A DNA stretch of 48,896 nucleotides from JBKEDH01 sp047975295 (GTDB lineage: Bacteria; Bacteroidota; Bacteroidia; Flavobacteriales; Flavobacteriaceae), in assembly GCA_047975295.1 (NCBI GenBank), contig JBKEDH010000004.1, positions 1 through 48,896 of the forward strand, given 5' to 3'. Of the stretch, positions 24,609 through 32,220 are shown in pieces. The translations under genes were made by a program, and so were the position numbers. Below the pieces are notes generated by a model. It saw only the letters and a list, made by a program, of their open reading frames with translations, was not told the origin of the DNA and made no database searches. Position 1 is the stretch's first letter. Every line of letters begins with the position of its first letter.

Positions 24609-26069
24609 TTATTTGTTTTTAACCTTATCGACCATTTGTCGGGTCACTTTGGTACCGTTATTGCCCCAGCTGTTATATACGTAGGTCAATACGTTGGCAA
24701 TTTCTTCCGATGATAACATTTGTCGGGTCATTACACTGTTGTATTTTTCGCCATTAACAGTAATCTCACCGGTTAAACCGTTAAGTACAATACCAATAGC
24801 ACGATTTACGTCGGCATTTAGGTAATCGGATTTTGCCAATGGCGGGAAAGCGTTTGGCACACCTTGCCCTTCGGATTGGTGACATGCAAAACAGGTTTGC
24901 ATATAGGTTTGTTTACCAAATTCCATTTGCTCTTCGAAGGATTTAGCAGGGATTTCAGATTCTGCAATCTCACCGGTTGTAGGCATTTCTTGGATACCAC
25001 CACCTTCTGGCAGATAGATACCCTCGTGCTGTTCGCCCGAAAATATTTTTTCATTTTCTTCTCCTTCAACTTTTAACATTCCAAGCGCTCCTTTATTAAA
25101 TGCTCTAAAAATAGAGTGATCCACCAAGATAAAAGTACCGGGAACTTCTACTCTAAATTCAACAATAGCAGCTCCACCGGCAGGGATTAAAGTGGTTTGT
25201 ACGTTTTCGTTAACCATTTCGCCTCCTTCAACATATACCTTATCGAAAATTTCACCAATAACGTGGAAGGACGACACTAAATTAGGACCACCGTTGCCAA
25301 TAAAAAGTCTTACAGTTTCACCCACTTTGGCTGTTATGGCATTGTCGCCGGTCAAGGCTCCTACGCTACCGTTAAATACCACATAATCGGCATTTTCATC
25401 AACTGCTTTTTGCATATCGAAAGGCTGTAAACCACGATCGCCATTTTTGCCTTTGGTGTAGAAATCGCCCTGCATAATGTAGTATTCTTTATCAACAGGA
25501 GGTAAACCACCCTCGGGCTCAACCAAAATAAGGCCATACATACCATTGGCTATGTGCATACCAACAGGTGCTGTGGCACAGTGGTAAACATATAGACCGG
25601 GATTTAATATTTTAAATGAAAATGTTTTTTCGTGTCCGGGTGCCACAAACGATGCTTCGGCACCACCACCGGGACCATTTACCGCATGTAAATCGATGTT
25701 GTGGGGCAATTTATTATCGGGGTGATTTTGTAAATGAAATTCTACTTCGTCTCCAACACGGGCTCTTATAAAACTTCCCGGAACTGTTCCTCCAAAGGTC
25801 CAATATACGTAACGAACCCCATCGGTCATCTCACCTTCCTTTTCAAGAATTTCCATTTTTATTATTAATTTCTTAGCTTTTCTGCGTCCAACGGGTGTTG
25901 GTACGTGTGGTGGTGAGGTTAGCTCGGCAATCATTTCCTGATTTACAGAAATATTTTCGGCCAGTTCTTTAGTTTCTTTGCCCGCACTTTCCTTACAGGA
26001 TACAAAAAACAGCATAGATACCACAAACATGTAGAGTAATGTTTTTGGGATTTTTCGAAATCGTTTCAT
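24609..26069 (-). CDS. nirK: Copper-containing nitrite reductase with fused C-terminal cytochrome c domain
   Basis: From the ATG at 26069 the protein is 486 residues; a TTG at 26078 is less likely. It has a lipoprotein-type signal (FFVSC). The first cupredoxin domain has type 2 copper ligands in HNIDLH (His123, His128) and type 1 ligands in HCATAPVGMHIANGM (His163, Cys164, His172, Met177). The second cupredoxin domain supplies VDHSIFRAF. A C-terminal cytochrome c domain (about 380-486) has CFACH (Cys393, Cys396, His397) and a later Met in VMTRQML. NirK reduces nitrite to nitric oxide in the periplasm, and the fused heme domain can feed electrons to the type 1 copper. Control is probably by a Crp/Fnr regulator at 26157-26168. 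Confidence 0.96.
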   Translation of the reverse strand: MKRFRKIPKTLLYMFVVSMLFFVSCKESAGKETKELAENISVNQEMIAELTSPPHVPTPVGRRKAKKLIIKMEILEKEGEMTDGVRYVYWTFGGTVPGSFIRARVGDEVEFHLQNHPDNKLPHNIDLHAVNGPGGGAEASFVAPGHEKTFSFKILNPGLYVYHCATAPVGMHIANGMYGLILVEPEGGLPPVDKEYYIMQGDFYTKGKNGDRGLQPFDMQKAVDENADYVVFNGSVGALTGDNAITAKVGETVRLFIGNGGPNLVSSFHVIGEIFDKVYVEGGEMVNENVQTTLIPAGGAAIVEFRVEVPGTFILVDHSIFRAFNKGALGMLKVEGEENEKIFSGEQHEGIYLPEGGGIQEMPTTGEIAESEIPAKSFEEQMEFGKQTYMQTCFACHQSEGQGVPNAFPPLAKSDYLNADVNRAIGIVLNGLTGEITVNGEKYNSVMTRQMLSSEEIANVLTYVYNSWGNNGTKVTRQMVDKVKNK

Positions 26070-26125
26070 AGTGATCAATTTAATTAGAGTTTTAATTAGG
26101 ATAAATATGTCTTTTATTAATTATT

Positions 26126-26168
26126 CAAAAATAATATCTCTTTTTTGTTAAAATAATGATTTTTATCA
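26126..26168 (-). promoter_or_regulatory. nirK promoter with Crp/Fnr-type box
   Basis: On the minus strand TGATAAAAATCA (26168-26157) is a perfect TGAT-N4-ATCA box. TATTTTTG (26133-26126) matches the TAnnTTTG -7 element. The predicted start point is near 26122, which puts the box centre at about -40, the position of class II activators. No -33 TTTG is needed in such a promoter and none is clear. Confidence 0.65.
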
Positions 26169-26302
26169 GTTCCTAAAAATAATATAATTTCCAGAAAGAA
26201 ATAGAAATCGGATTAATTTAGCAAGAAAAACCCTCTTTACAAGTTTTATTGGAATAAACAAGCTCTAAGAAAATTTAATAAAAGAGATAACGACCATACC
26301 AA

Positions 26303-26340
26303 AGAAAAAAGACCCCAGACTTTATTAAAGACTGGAGTCT
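26303..26340 (-). terminator. T-tailed hairpin 3 of the nirK upstream region
   Basis: AGACCCCAGACTTT (26310-26323) pairs with AAAGACTGGAGTCT (26327-26340), with two non-Watson-Crick positions. The T-run follows on the minus strand (26309-26304). Confidence 0.6.
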
Positions 26341-26395
26341 AATTCATTCTCCCTAAGAACTAATTAACAGCTTTGTAAAGGTATGCCAAACGAAA

Positions 26396-26426
26396 CAAAA
26401 AAAAAATACGTAGTTATACGTATTTT
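26396..26426 (-). terminator. T-tailed hairpin 2 of the nirK upstream region
   Basis: AAAATACGTA (26403-26412) and TACGTATTTT (26417-26426) form a perfect 10-bp stem with a GTTA loop. A run of about ten T follows on the minus strand. Confidence 0.6.
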
Positions 26427-26506
26427 GATATATAAAAGCTTGAAAAGCAACAAAAAACACTGGTATTGCGTAAGAAATAACATTTTTAAAAGTTGTTTTT
26501 TTAACA

Positions 26507-26543
26507 GATAAAAAAACAGGTGCAAACATGCATGCACCTGTTT
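26507..26543 (-). terminator. T-tailed hairpin 1, possible terminator of the LuxE-like gene
   Basis: AAACAGGTGCA (26514-26524) and TGCACCTGTTT (26533-26543) form a perfect 11-bp stem. A T-run follows on the minus strand. It is about 230 nt past the LuxE-like stop codon. Confidence 0.65.
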
Positions 26544-26775
26544 CCAATTAACCGACTAACTAAAAATCAACTTTTATTAACCTTACAGTTATTATTATAG
26601 TCGGACATAGACATTTCAACTAACAAAAATTAACCTTTTTTAACAGAACGTATTTTAATATGTAACAAAATTTCAGTTATCGGTTTATTAAGTTAATTTT
26701 TCAATACCTTGAAGGTTTTATATAAGTACACTAAAGATGTTTTGTTATTTTTTGTTGTGTACCATGCAAGACGTA

Positions 26776-27756
26776 TTAAAATACCATAAGATTACAACCT
26801 CTTATGTCGGAATTATCAAACCTTCCCAAAACCTCAAAACTACCATCGACACTCACTTTTCCCAAATCTTGGGTAGCAATAAACGAACAGGAATTAATAT
26901 TGGCCAAATCGATAATGTTCAGACCTCCTGTTTTTTTTATGGTAAAAACATTTAATGCATCTTCGGTATCACGGGTTAAAACACGCATCCAATTGGGACA
27001 TTTAAAAACACCTTTACCCTTAGAGTAGGCTTGGCTCAACAATTCGGTCATACCATACTCGCTATGAATTGTACTTACCCCAAACCCAACTTTAAGCTTT
27101 TGGTGTAATTCTTCCCGAATAAGCTCTTTTCGACGTCCTTTCATACCACCCGTTTCCATTATAATGGTATTTTTCAGGTTAAAGGTGTATTGTTCTACCA
27201 AATCCAACAAAGCGAATGAAACCCCAATTAAAAGCACCTTTTTTCCTTCGGAATCCAAACGGACTAACAAATCTTTCAATGTGGATAAATCATGGAGATA
27301 AAAACCGCTTTCGCCATGCTTTGATTGTTGTATAAAAGCATCGACCATATACACCAACGAAGACCCATTTCGTTCTAAATAAGACGGTAACAGACCCAAG
27401 ATTACATAATTCTCAATACTATCATAAAAATGTTCAAAGCCTTTTATAAAACTTTCTTTATAAATTTCCAAATCGGTTACAAAATGTTTACTTGTCGTAC
27501 TTCCAGTAGTTCCAGAGCTCGTAAAAGTAGTTTTTACAGAAACTTTGGAACTTAATACTTTATAACTTTTAAAAAACTGTATGGGTAAAAAAGGAATCTC
27601 GTTTAAACACTTTACATCGCTGGGGTGTTTATAAAGTAAACTACAAAAAGATTTGTAAACACGGTTATTTTCAAACTGGAATCTAAAAATTTGAAGTGCC
27701 AAATCTTCAAATTCTTCATGGCTTTTAATTGAAAATATCCGTTCTGTATCTATCAT
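26776..27756 (-). CDS. LuxE-like acyl-protein synthetase / acyltransferase family protein
   Basis: The 326-residue cytoplasmic protein belongs to the LuxE branch of adenylate-forming enzymes. The phosphate-binding loop TFTSSGTTGSTTSKH lies at residues 77-91, and IMETGGMKGRRKELIREEL and STIHSEYGMTELLSQAY correspond to later core motifs of the superfamily. LuxE proteins activate fatty acids as acyl-AMP and pass them to a partner. In Bacteroidetes the partner of these solitary homologues is unknown, and there is no luxCDAB here. It has a 14-nt MITE-end-like sequence 22 nt upstream of its start. Confidence 0.82.
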   Translation of the reverse strand: MIDTERIFSIKSHEEFEDLALQIFRFQFENNRVYKSFCSLLYKHPSDVKCLNEIPFLPIQFFKSYKVLSSKVSVKTTFTSSGTTGSTTSKHFVTDLEIYKESFIKGFEHFYDSIENYVILGLLPSYLERNGSSLVYMVDAFIQQSKHGESGFYLHDLSTLKDLLVRLDSEGKKVLLIGVSFALLDLVEQYTFNLKNTIIMETGGMKGRRKELIREELHQKLKVGFGVSTIHSEYGMTELLSQAYSKGKGVFKCPNWMRVLTRDTEDALNVFTIKKTGGLNIIDLANINSCSFIATQDLGKVSVDGSFEVLGRFDNSDIRGCNLMVF

Positions 27757-27779
27757 ATGGCAAAAATAGGCAAAGACAG

Positions 27780-27793
27780 ATTTAAACAGGCTC
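27780..27793 (+). repeat. Solo MITE right-end-like sequence
   Basis: ATTTAAACAGGCTC is identical to the right end of the MITE-like copy at 5907-6055 and is followed by TTA, which fits the TNA target preference. No matching left end is found nearby, so this is at most a relic. Confidence 0.4.
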
Positions 27794-27807
27794 TTAAACC
27801 AAAAAAA

Positions 27808-28155
27808 CTATTTTACAACCAATTTTCTGGTTTCACTAACCTTATTTTCTGTAATTTTTAAAATGTAAACCCCTTTTTTTAGACTGGAGATGTTTAACTC
27901 CTTACCCTTCAAGACCTGTATTGATATCCGTTTTCCCAAAATATCAAAAATTTCAATGCTTTTCGATAGGTTCTTGTTCGATTTAATATAAACATATGTC
28001 TGCCCCTTAACTATAGGATTGGGATAAATGGAAAGCCCTTCAATTTTGAGGTCGTGTGCAGTAACGGTAACAGCAGTATTTTGGCTAAATCCGTTTAACT
28101 GGAAAGCCATAGAGAATATAATACAAATCAGCAACAAGTAGTAATTATTTTTCAT
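27808..28155 (-). CDS. Very short T9SS sorting-domain protein
   Basis: The 115-residue protein consists of a signal peptide (about residues 1-25, ending NGFSQ), a linker of about 15 residues and a complete type IX secretion C-terminal sorting domain. The domain shows LSIYPNPIVKGQTYVYI, IEIFDILGKRI, LNISSLKKGVYILKI and a final RKLVVK. There is no room for a passenger domain. It may be an orphan sorting domain left by deletion of a larger secreted protein, or a genuine small surface protein. The domain's presence implies a working T9SS, hence gliding-type Bacteroidetes. Confidence 0.85.
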   Translation of the reverse strand: MKNNYYLLLICIIFSMAFQLNGFSQNTAVTVTAHDLKIEGLSIYPNPIVKGQTYVYIKSNKNLSKSIEIFDILGKRISIQVLKGKELNISSLKKGVYILKITENKVSETRKLVVK

Positions 28156-28342
28156 ATAAAATACTGTACATTAACAAATTTAAAAATAATAGATAAGGTA
28201 AATATCAAAAAAAGTGTTAAAAATAAAGGACAAACAAAATGAGTTCAACACATCTGCCTTTTCAAATTTTAAATTCCTGTAACTTTTGTGTTACCTTAAT
28301 GTTATTAAACAGTACGTTTAAATAGAAATGCTTTTATTATTT

Positions 28343-28350
28343 TATCTTTG
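28343..28350 (+). promoter_or_regulatory. -7 box for the two-component operon
   Basis: TATCTTTG matches TAnnTTTG about 125 nt before the response regulator ATG at 28475. The intervening leader has no gene. A -33-like GTTTA lies near 28316. Confidence 0.5.
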
Positions 28351-28474
28351 TATCATCTAAAAGTTAAACATATCTGAAATATTAAAAAAGGTTCTTATTA
28401 GCAATGGAGGAATGATTATTTTAATGATGAATGGTATTCGGAGCAAAACTGTAAGAACACTAAAAACCAAACAG

Positions 28475-29149
28475 ATGAAAGATATAAAGATACTATTGGT
28501 CGATGACGAACCCGATATTATAGAAATAGTAGGGTACAATCTGTCCAATGAAGGTTATCAGGTTATAACCGCAAAAAATGGTTTAGAAGGTGTAAAAAAA
28601 GCCAAACAAGAGTTGCCTCAACTTATTATTTTAGATGTTATGATGCCCGAAATGGATGGTATCGAAGCCTGCGAACAAATTAGAAATCACCAAGCCCTTC
28701 AAAACACTTTAGTTGTTTTTTTAACGGCCCGTGGCGAAGACTACTCGCAAATGGCCGGCTTTGATGCCGGTGCCGACGACTATATTACAAAACCAATAAA
28801 ACCAAAGGTTTTGGTAAGCAAGGTAAAAGCTTTACTAAGGCGTTTTAAAGAAGAAAGCCCAGAAGACACTTTAACTGTAGGACACTTAGTCATTAACCGA
28901 GACGAATACAAAGTAGTCTCTAAAGGAAAGGAAATTATGCTACCAAGAAAAGAATTCGAACTATTATCCCTACTGGCATCAAAACCCGGAAAAGTATTTA
29001 AACGAGACGAAATATTGGATGTCGTTTGGGGCAACGAAGTTGTAGTAGGTGGCCGTACCATAGATGTACATATTAGAAAATTACGTGAAAAAATAGGCGA
29101 TAACAGCTTTAAGACCATAAAGGGCGTAGGTTATAAGTTTGTCGATTAA
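28475..29149 (+). CDS. OmpR/PhoB family response regulator
   Basis: The start at 28475 gives 224 residues beginning MKDIKILLVDDEPD. An upstream in-frame ATG at 28412 would add 21 residues not seen in the family. The receiver domain has DDE (10-12), phospho-acceptor Asp54 (IILDVMMPEMDG) and the T/K switch residues (VFLTARGED, YITKPIKP). The C-terminal winged helix (about 130-224) includes GGRTIDVHIRKLREKIG and IKGVGYKF. It is a DNA-binding activator phosphorylated by the kinase encoded next, with which it overlaps by one base (TAATG). The nearest relatives are PhoB-like regulators, but no Pho genes are nearby. Confidence 0.93.
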   Translation: MKDIKILLVDDEPDIIEIVGYNLSNEGYQVITAKNGLEGVKKAKQELPQLIILDVMMPEMDGIEACEQIRNHQALQNTLVVFLTARGEDYSQMAGFDAGADDYITKPIKPKVLVSKVKALLRRFKEESPEDTLTVGHLVINRDEYKVVSKGKEIMLPRKEFELLSLLASKPGKVFKRDEILDVVWGNEVVVGGRTIDVHIRKLREKIGDNSFKTIKGVGYKFVD

Positions 29150-30210
29150 TGCAACCAAAATTTAAAAAAACATATACGTTTGCGATAAAAACTTCGCTAT
29201 ATATAACTTTGCTAACAACGCTCTTAACGAGTGTTTTTTTGTATGTTTTCTATACTGCTAATGTATGGACTTTACTGGGTTTTGCTATTTGTGTTTATAT
29301 ATTTTCCTTTGCTGTAATACAATATCGAGTAGAACGGTTTATCTACAAACGCATTAAAAAAATATACGACGACTTAACCCTTATCGAATCCACCAATTTA
29401 ATGCGGGATACCATAAATACCGATATGCAAACACTTACAAAAGAAATAGATAAGTTTGCCCGTGACAAAAAGATAGAAATAGAGACCCTAAAAGTACGGG
29501 AACAATATCGAAAAGAATTTTTGGGCAATGTTTCGCATGAGTTAAAAACTCCGCTATTTACGGTACAAGGCTACATTTTAACCTTGTTAGATGGCGCCAT
29601 GAACAACGAAACCCTTAGGGAAAAATACCTAAAACGTGCCAGTAAAGGTATAGACCGATTAGGCTATATCGTTCAAGATCTGGATATGATAACCAAATTG
29701 GAAGTGGGCGATTTAAGCCTCAACATAGAACCATTTGATATTATTGAAGTTGTAAAAAATGTATTCGAAATGTTCGAGATGAAAGCTGCCAAAAAGCGAA
29801 TTACCTTAACATGCGATCGAGATTACGGGCATTCCATCATGGTAAAAGCCGACAAAGAACGCATACAGCAGGTCTTGGCCAATTTAATAGTAAACTCCAT
29901 TAAATACGGTGAGTTTAGGGGTACAACCGAAATAAGTATAGAAAATCTGATAAAAAATAAAGTTATTGTACGGGTTACCGATAATGGCGAAGGTATAGAA
30001 AAAGTGCATTTGCCCAGATTATTCGAGCGATTTTATCGTGTTGACAAAAGCGGCTCTCGAAAAGAGGGCGGCTCAGGGCTTGGCCTATCCATAGTAAAAC
30101 ATATTATAGAGGCCCACAACGAAAAAATTTATATAGAAAGCGAATTTGGAGTAGGCAGCGAATTTTCCTTTACTCTCGAAAAAGCAAAACCTCTTAAAAG
30201 TACTCAATAA
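29149..30210 (+). CDS. PhoR-like sensor histidine kinase
   Basis: The 353-residue membrane kinase has two transmembrane helices (about 12-34 and 40-58) with almost no periplasmic loop. A short linker is followed by a HisKA domain with GNVSHELKTPLFTVQGY (His130) and a HATPase domain with the N box (NLIVNSIKYG), G1 (DNGEGIE), F box (LFERFYRV) and G2 (GSGLGLSIVK). The lack of a periplasmic sensor suggests sensing within the membrane or by partner proteins, as in PhoR-like or BceS-like kinases. Partner: the response regulator directly upstream. Confidence 0.93.
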   Translation: MQPKFKKTYTFAIKTSLYITLLTTLLTSVFLYVFYTANVWTLLGFAICVYIFSFAVIQYRVERFIYKRIKKIYDDLTLIESTNLMRDTINTDMQTLTKEIDKFARDKKIEIETLKVREQYRKEFLGNVSHELKTPLFTVQGYILTLLDGAMNNETLREKYLKRASKGIDRLGYIVQDLDMITKLEVGDLSLNIEPFDIIEVVKNVFEMFEMKAAKKRITLTCDRDYGHSIMVKADKERIQQVLANLIVNSIKYGEFRGTTEISIENLIKNKVIVRVTDNGEGIEKVHLPRLFERFYRVDKSGSRKEGGSGLGLSIVKHIIEAHNEKIYIESEFGVGSEFSFTLEKAKPLKSTQ

Positions 30211-30222
30211 ATTACCTGTTTT

Positions 30223-30238
30223 TTATGGCGTGCCATAA
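30223..30238. promoter_or_regulatory. Short palindrome after the histidine kinase gene
   Basis: TTATGGCGTGCCATAA has perfect 7-bp arms and a 2-bp centre, 12 nt after the kinase stop. The centre is too tight for a hairpin loop without opening some pairs, so a protein-binding site is possible. Function is unknown. Confidence 0.3.
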
Positions 30239-30392
30239 TAGACCGCAGAACATCTACCCTAACCATAGATAATGTTTACCTCTCGTAATATCAAACATAC
30301 AGGATGGTAAACTCTTTATGTGGTGACAAATTAGATTCGGCTATAAAAACATCTGCATATCAAAAACATCAACATATTCTACCTAAAATCCT

Positions 30393-30400
30393 TAATTTTG
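30393..30400 (+). promoter_or_regulatory. -7 box for trmB
   Basis: TAATTTTG matches TAnnTTTG and lies 21 nt before the GTG start of trmB, giving a leader of about 15-18 nt. Confidence 0.45.
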
Positions 30401-30421
30401 CCAAAATAAAATAACAATTTT

Positions 30422-31096
30422 GTGGGCAGTAAAAATAAATTAAGGCGATTTAAAGAAAACGAAACCTTTAATAACGTGTTCCAGCCAAGTAGGAGCGAAT
30501 TGGTTGACGAAGCATTCATCCTAAAAGGACATTGGAACAAAACCTATTTTAAAAACAACAATCCTTTGGTTTTAGAGCTGGGCTGTGGCAAAGGCGAATA
30601 TACCGTAGCTTTGGCAGAAAAATATCCGGACAAAAATTTTATAGGTATCGATATAAAAGGTGCCCGCTTTTGGAGAGGAGCCAAGACAGCTACAGAAAAT
30701 AATATGCCAAATGTTGCCTTTTTACGCATACAGATAGAACTTATCGAGCATGCCTTTGCCAAAAATGAAGTCGATGAAATTTGGATTACCTTTCCCGACC
30801 CCCAAATAAAATATAAACGCACCAAACACCGCTTAACCAATACAGTATTCCTTCAACACTACAAAAACATATTAAAGCCCAATGGTACAGTACATTTAAA
30901 AACCGATAGCGAATTTATGCATGGTTACACCTTAGGGCTACTACATGGCGAAGGCCATAAAGTACTTTATGCCAACCACAATGTGTATAAACAAGAAGGA
31001 AGCCCTGAGGAAGTTACAAGTATCCAAACCTTTTACGAATCACAATATTTGGAACAAAACAAACCAATTACGTATATTAGGTTTAAAATTAAATAA
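30422..31096 (+). CDS. trmB: tRNA (guanine-N7-)-methyltransferase
   Basis: The 224-residue SAM-dependent enzyme methylates G46 of tRNA. Motifs are the SAM-binding loop LVLELGCGKGEYTVALA, FIGIDIKGARFWRGAK and the TrmB signature EIWITFPDPQIKYKRTKHRL. The start codon is GTG at 30422, placed just after the -7 box; no upstream ATG fits. It is followed 3 nt later by a LysE-type exporter gene and then an alkyltransferase-like gene, so the three are probably one transcript. Confidence 0.94.
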   Translation: MGSKNKLRRFKENETFNNVFQPSRSELVDEAFILKGHWNKTYFKNNNPLVLELGCGKGEYTVALAEKYPDKNFIGIDIKGARFWRGAKTATENNMPNVAFLRIQIELIEHAFAKNEVDEIWITFPDPQIKYKRTKHRLTNTVFLQHYKNILKPNGTVHLKTDSEFMHGYTLGLLHGEGHKVLYANHNVYKQEGSPEEVTSIQTFYESQYLEQNKPITYIRFKIK

Positions 31097-31099
31097 AAA

Positions 31100-31732
31100 T
31101 TGGATATCACCATTATATTTTTTCTTGGACTTATTATAGCTTTTGTGGGCGTTATACCACCGGGACTATTAAATATGTCGGCGGCAAAAATAAGTTTAAA
31201 GGAAGGGTATTCTCGGGGTATATTGTTTTCTGTAGGTGTTTGTTTAACAGTGGCTTTACAAACCTACTTGGCCACTATTTTTGCACGGTATTTAAGCAAA
31301 CATCCCGAGTTTATAACTATATTGGAACGTGTCGCATTTGTTATTTTTGTACTTATAACTATATATTTTTTGTTTATAGCAAAAAAAGAGCCAAAAAAAG
31401 AAACCGATAACATAGAAATCCGCAGTAAGCACAGTCGGTTTTTTCAAGGTATATTTATGGCTGCCATAAATATATTTCCCATACCATACCATGCTTATAT
31501 GGCCATTTCGTTGGCATCAATGGGATTAATGAATTTTAACCAAACTAGTATTATCTCTTATGTTGCCGGTGTTGTTATGGGAACTTTTGTTATGCTGTAT
31601 GTATATATTTTCTTTTTTCATAAAATAAAGGATAAACCCATGGCTTCTCAAAAAAACATGAACTATATTATAGGAGGTATAACAGGTTTGGTATCGGTTA
31701 TAACGCTAATAAATATTATAAAAGAATTATAA
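31100..31732 (+). CDS. LysE family translocator
   Basis: The 210-residue membrane protein has about six helices and the LysE/RhtB-type N-terminal signature GVIPPGLLNMSAAKISLKEGY, written here as a short stretch of 21 positions from about residue 15 to 35. The start is TTG at 31100, three bases after the trmB stop; a later ATG would cut into the first helix. Members export amino acids or related small molecules; the substrate is not predictable here. Confidence 0.82.
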   Translation: MDITIIFFLGLIIAFVGVIPPGLLNMSAAKISLKEGYSRGILFSVGVCLTVALQTYLATIFARYLSKHPEFITILERVAFVIFVLITIYFLFIAKKEPKKETDNIEIRSKHSRFFQGIFMAAINIFPIPYHAYMAISLASMGLMNFNQTSIISYVAGVVMGTFVMLYVYIFFFHKIKDKPMASQKNMNYIIGGITGLVSVITLINIIKEL

Positions 31733-31733
31733 A

Positions 31734-32063
31734 ATGAAACCGGAAACCTTAACGTTTTTCGATAAAGTTTACCAAGTGGCAAAACAAATACCGTATGGTA
31801 GGGTAACCAGTTACGGTGCCATTGCCAAATATCTCGGTGCTGCAAAAAGTGCAAGAATGGTAGGTTATGCCATGAATGGCTCGCACAACAAAAACATACC
31901 TGCGCATAGGGTTGTAAACCACAAAGGTCTTTTAACCGGAAAACATCATTTTCAGGGTTCCTATCTTATGCAACAGTTATTGGAAAACGAAGGTGCTGTA
32001 ATAAAGGACAATCAAATCCTTAATTTCGATAAATTGTTTTGGGATCCTTCAAAAGCACTATAA
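31734..32063 (+). CDS. Alkyltransferase-like (ATL) DNA repair protein, MGMT fold without catalytic Cys
   Basis: The 109-residue protein matches the C-terminal DNA-binding domain of O6-alkylguanine-DNA alkyltransferases (PYGRVTSYGAIAKYLG at 20-35 and the Arg finger in KSARMVGYAM). In the active-site motif PCHRV the cysteine is replaced: NIPAHRVVN, Ala57. It therefore cannot transfer alkyl groups to itself. ATL proteins bind alkylated guanine and direct nucleotide excision repair to it. Most known ATLs have Trp or Ala at this position. It starts 1 nt after the LysE gene stop. Confidence 0.9.
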   Translation: MKPETLTFFDKVYQVAKQIPYGRVTSYGAIAKYLGAAKSARMVGYAMNGSHNKNIPAHRVVNHKGLLTGKHHFQGSYLMQQLLENEGAVIKDNQILNFDKLFWDPSKAL

Positions 32064-32126
32064 CTGCTGTATATCTTGTCATAAATCATTTCAATAAAAG
32101 AGCTTTAAAATATAAACAATTCGCTG

Positions 32127-32134
32127 TATATTTG
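32127..32134 (+). promoter_or_regulatory. -7 box for the Mrp operon
   Basis: TATATTTG matches TAnnTTTG, 86 nt before the Mrp ATG. The leader contains an imperfect hairpin (AAAAAGCGATACGCTTT near 32176-32192). Confidence 0.45.
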
Positions 32135-32220
32135 TGCATTAGAATTATTCTTAATAACAAAGCGATAAATTTGGCAAAAAAGCGATACGCTTTGTGTTTT
32201 ATAAAAGTAAATATTAGCAG

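Larger units (their letters stand above)
26170..26775. other. Gene-free region between nirK and the LuxE-like gene
   Basis: No convincing gene is seen in about 600 bp. It carries three hairpins (26310-26340, 26403-26426, 26514-26543) listed separately, and AT-rich sequence without a clear promoter. A 64-codon reading frame on the minus strand starts within one hairpin and is rejected. Confidence 0.6.

Noticed and set aside
26070..26078. TTG start for nirK adding three residues
   Set aside because: The ATG at 26069 gives a normal lipoprotein signal, and the extension adds nothing conserved.
26250..26264. Third MITE end-like sequence (AAACAAGCTCTAA)
   Set aside because: Only about 11 bases match the right end of copy 2, with no partner end; within chance for such AT-rich DNA.
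26353..26547. 64-codon reading frame on the minus strand in the nirK upstream region
   Set aside because: It begins inside a perfect hairpin, runs through a second hairpin and its T-run, has no ribosome-binding site, and its composition looks like translated AT-rich spacer.
30211..30421. Degenerate gene between the histidine kinase and trmB
   Set aside because: No frame with family resemblance; only a short palindrome and the trmB -7 box are visible.
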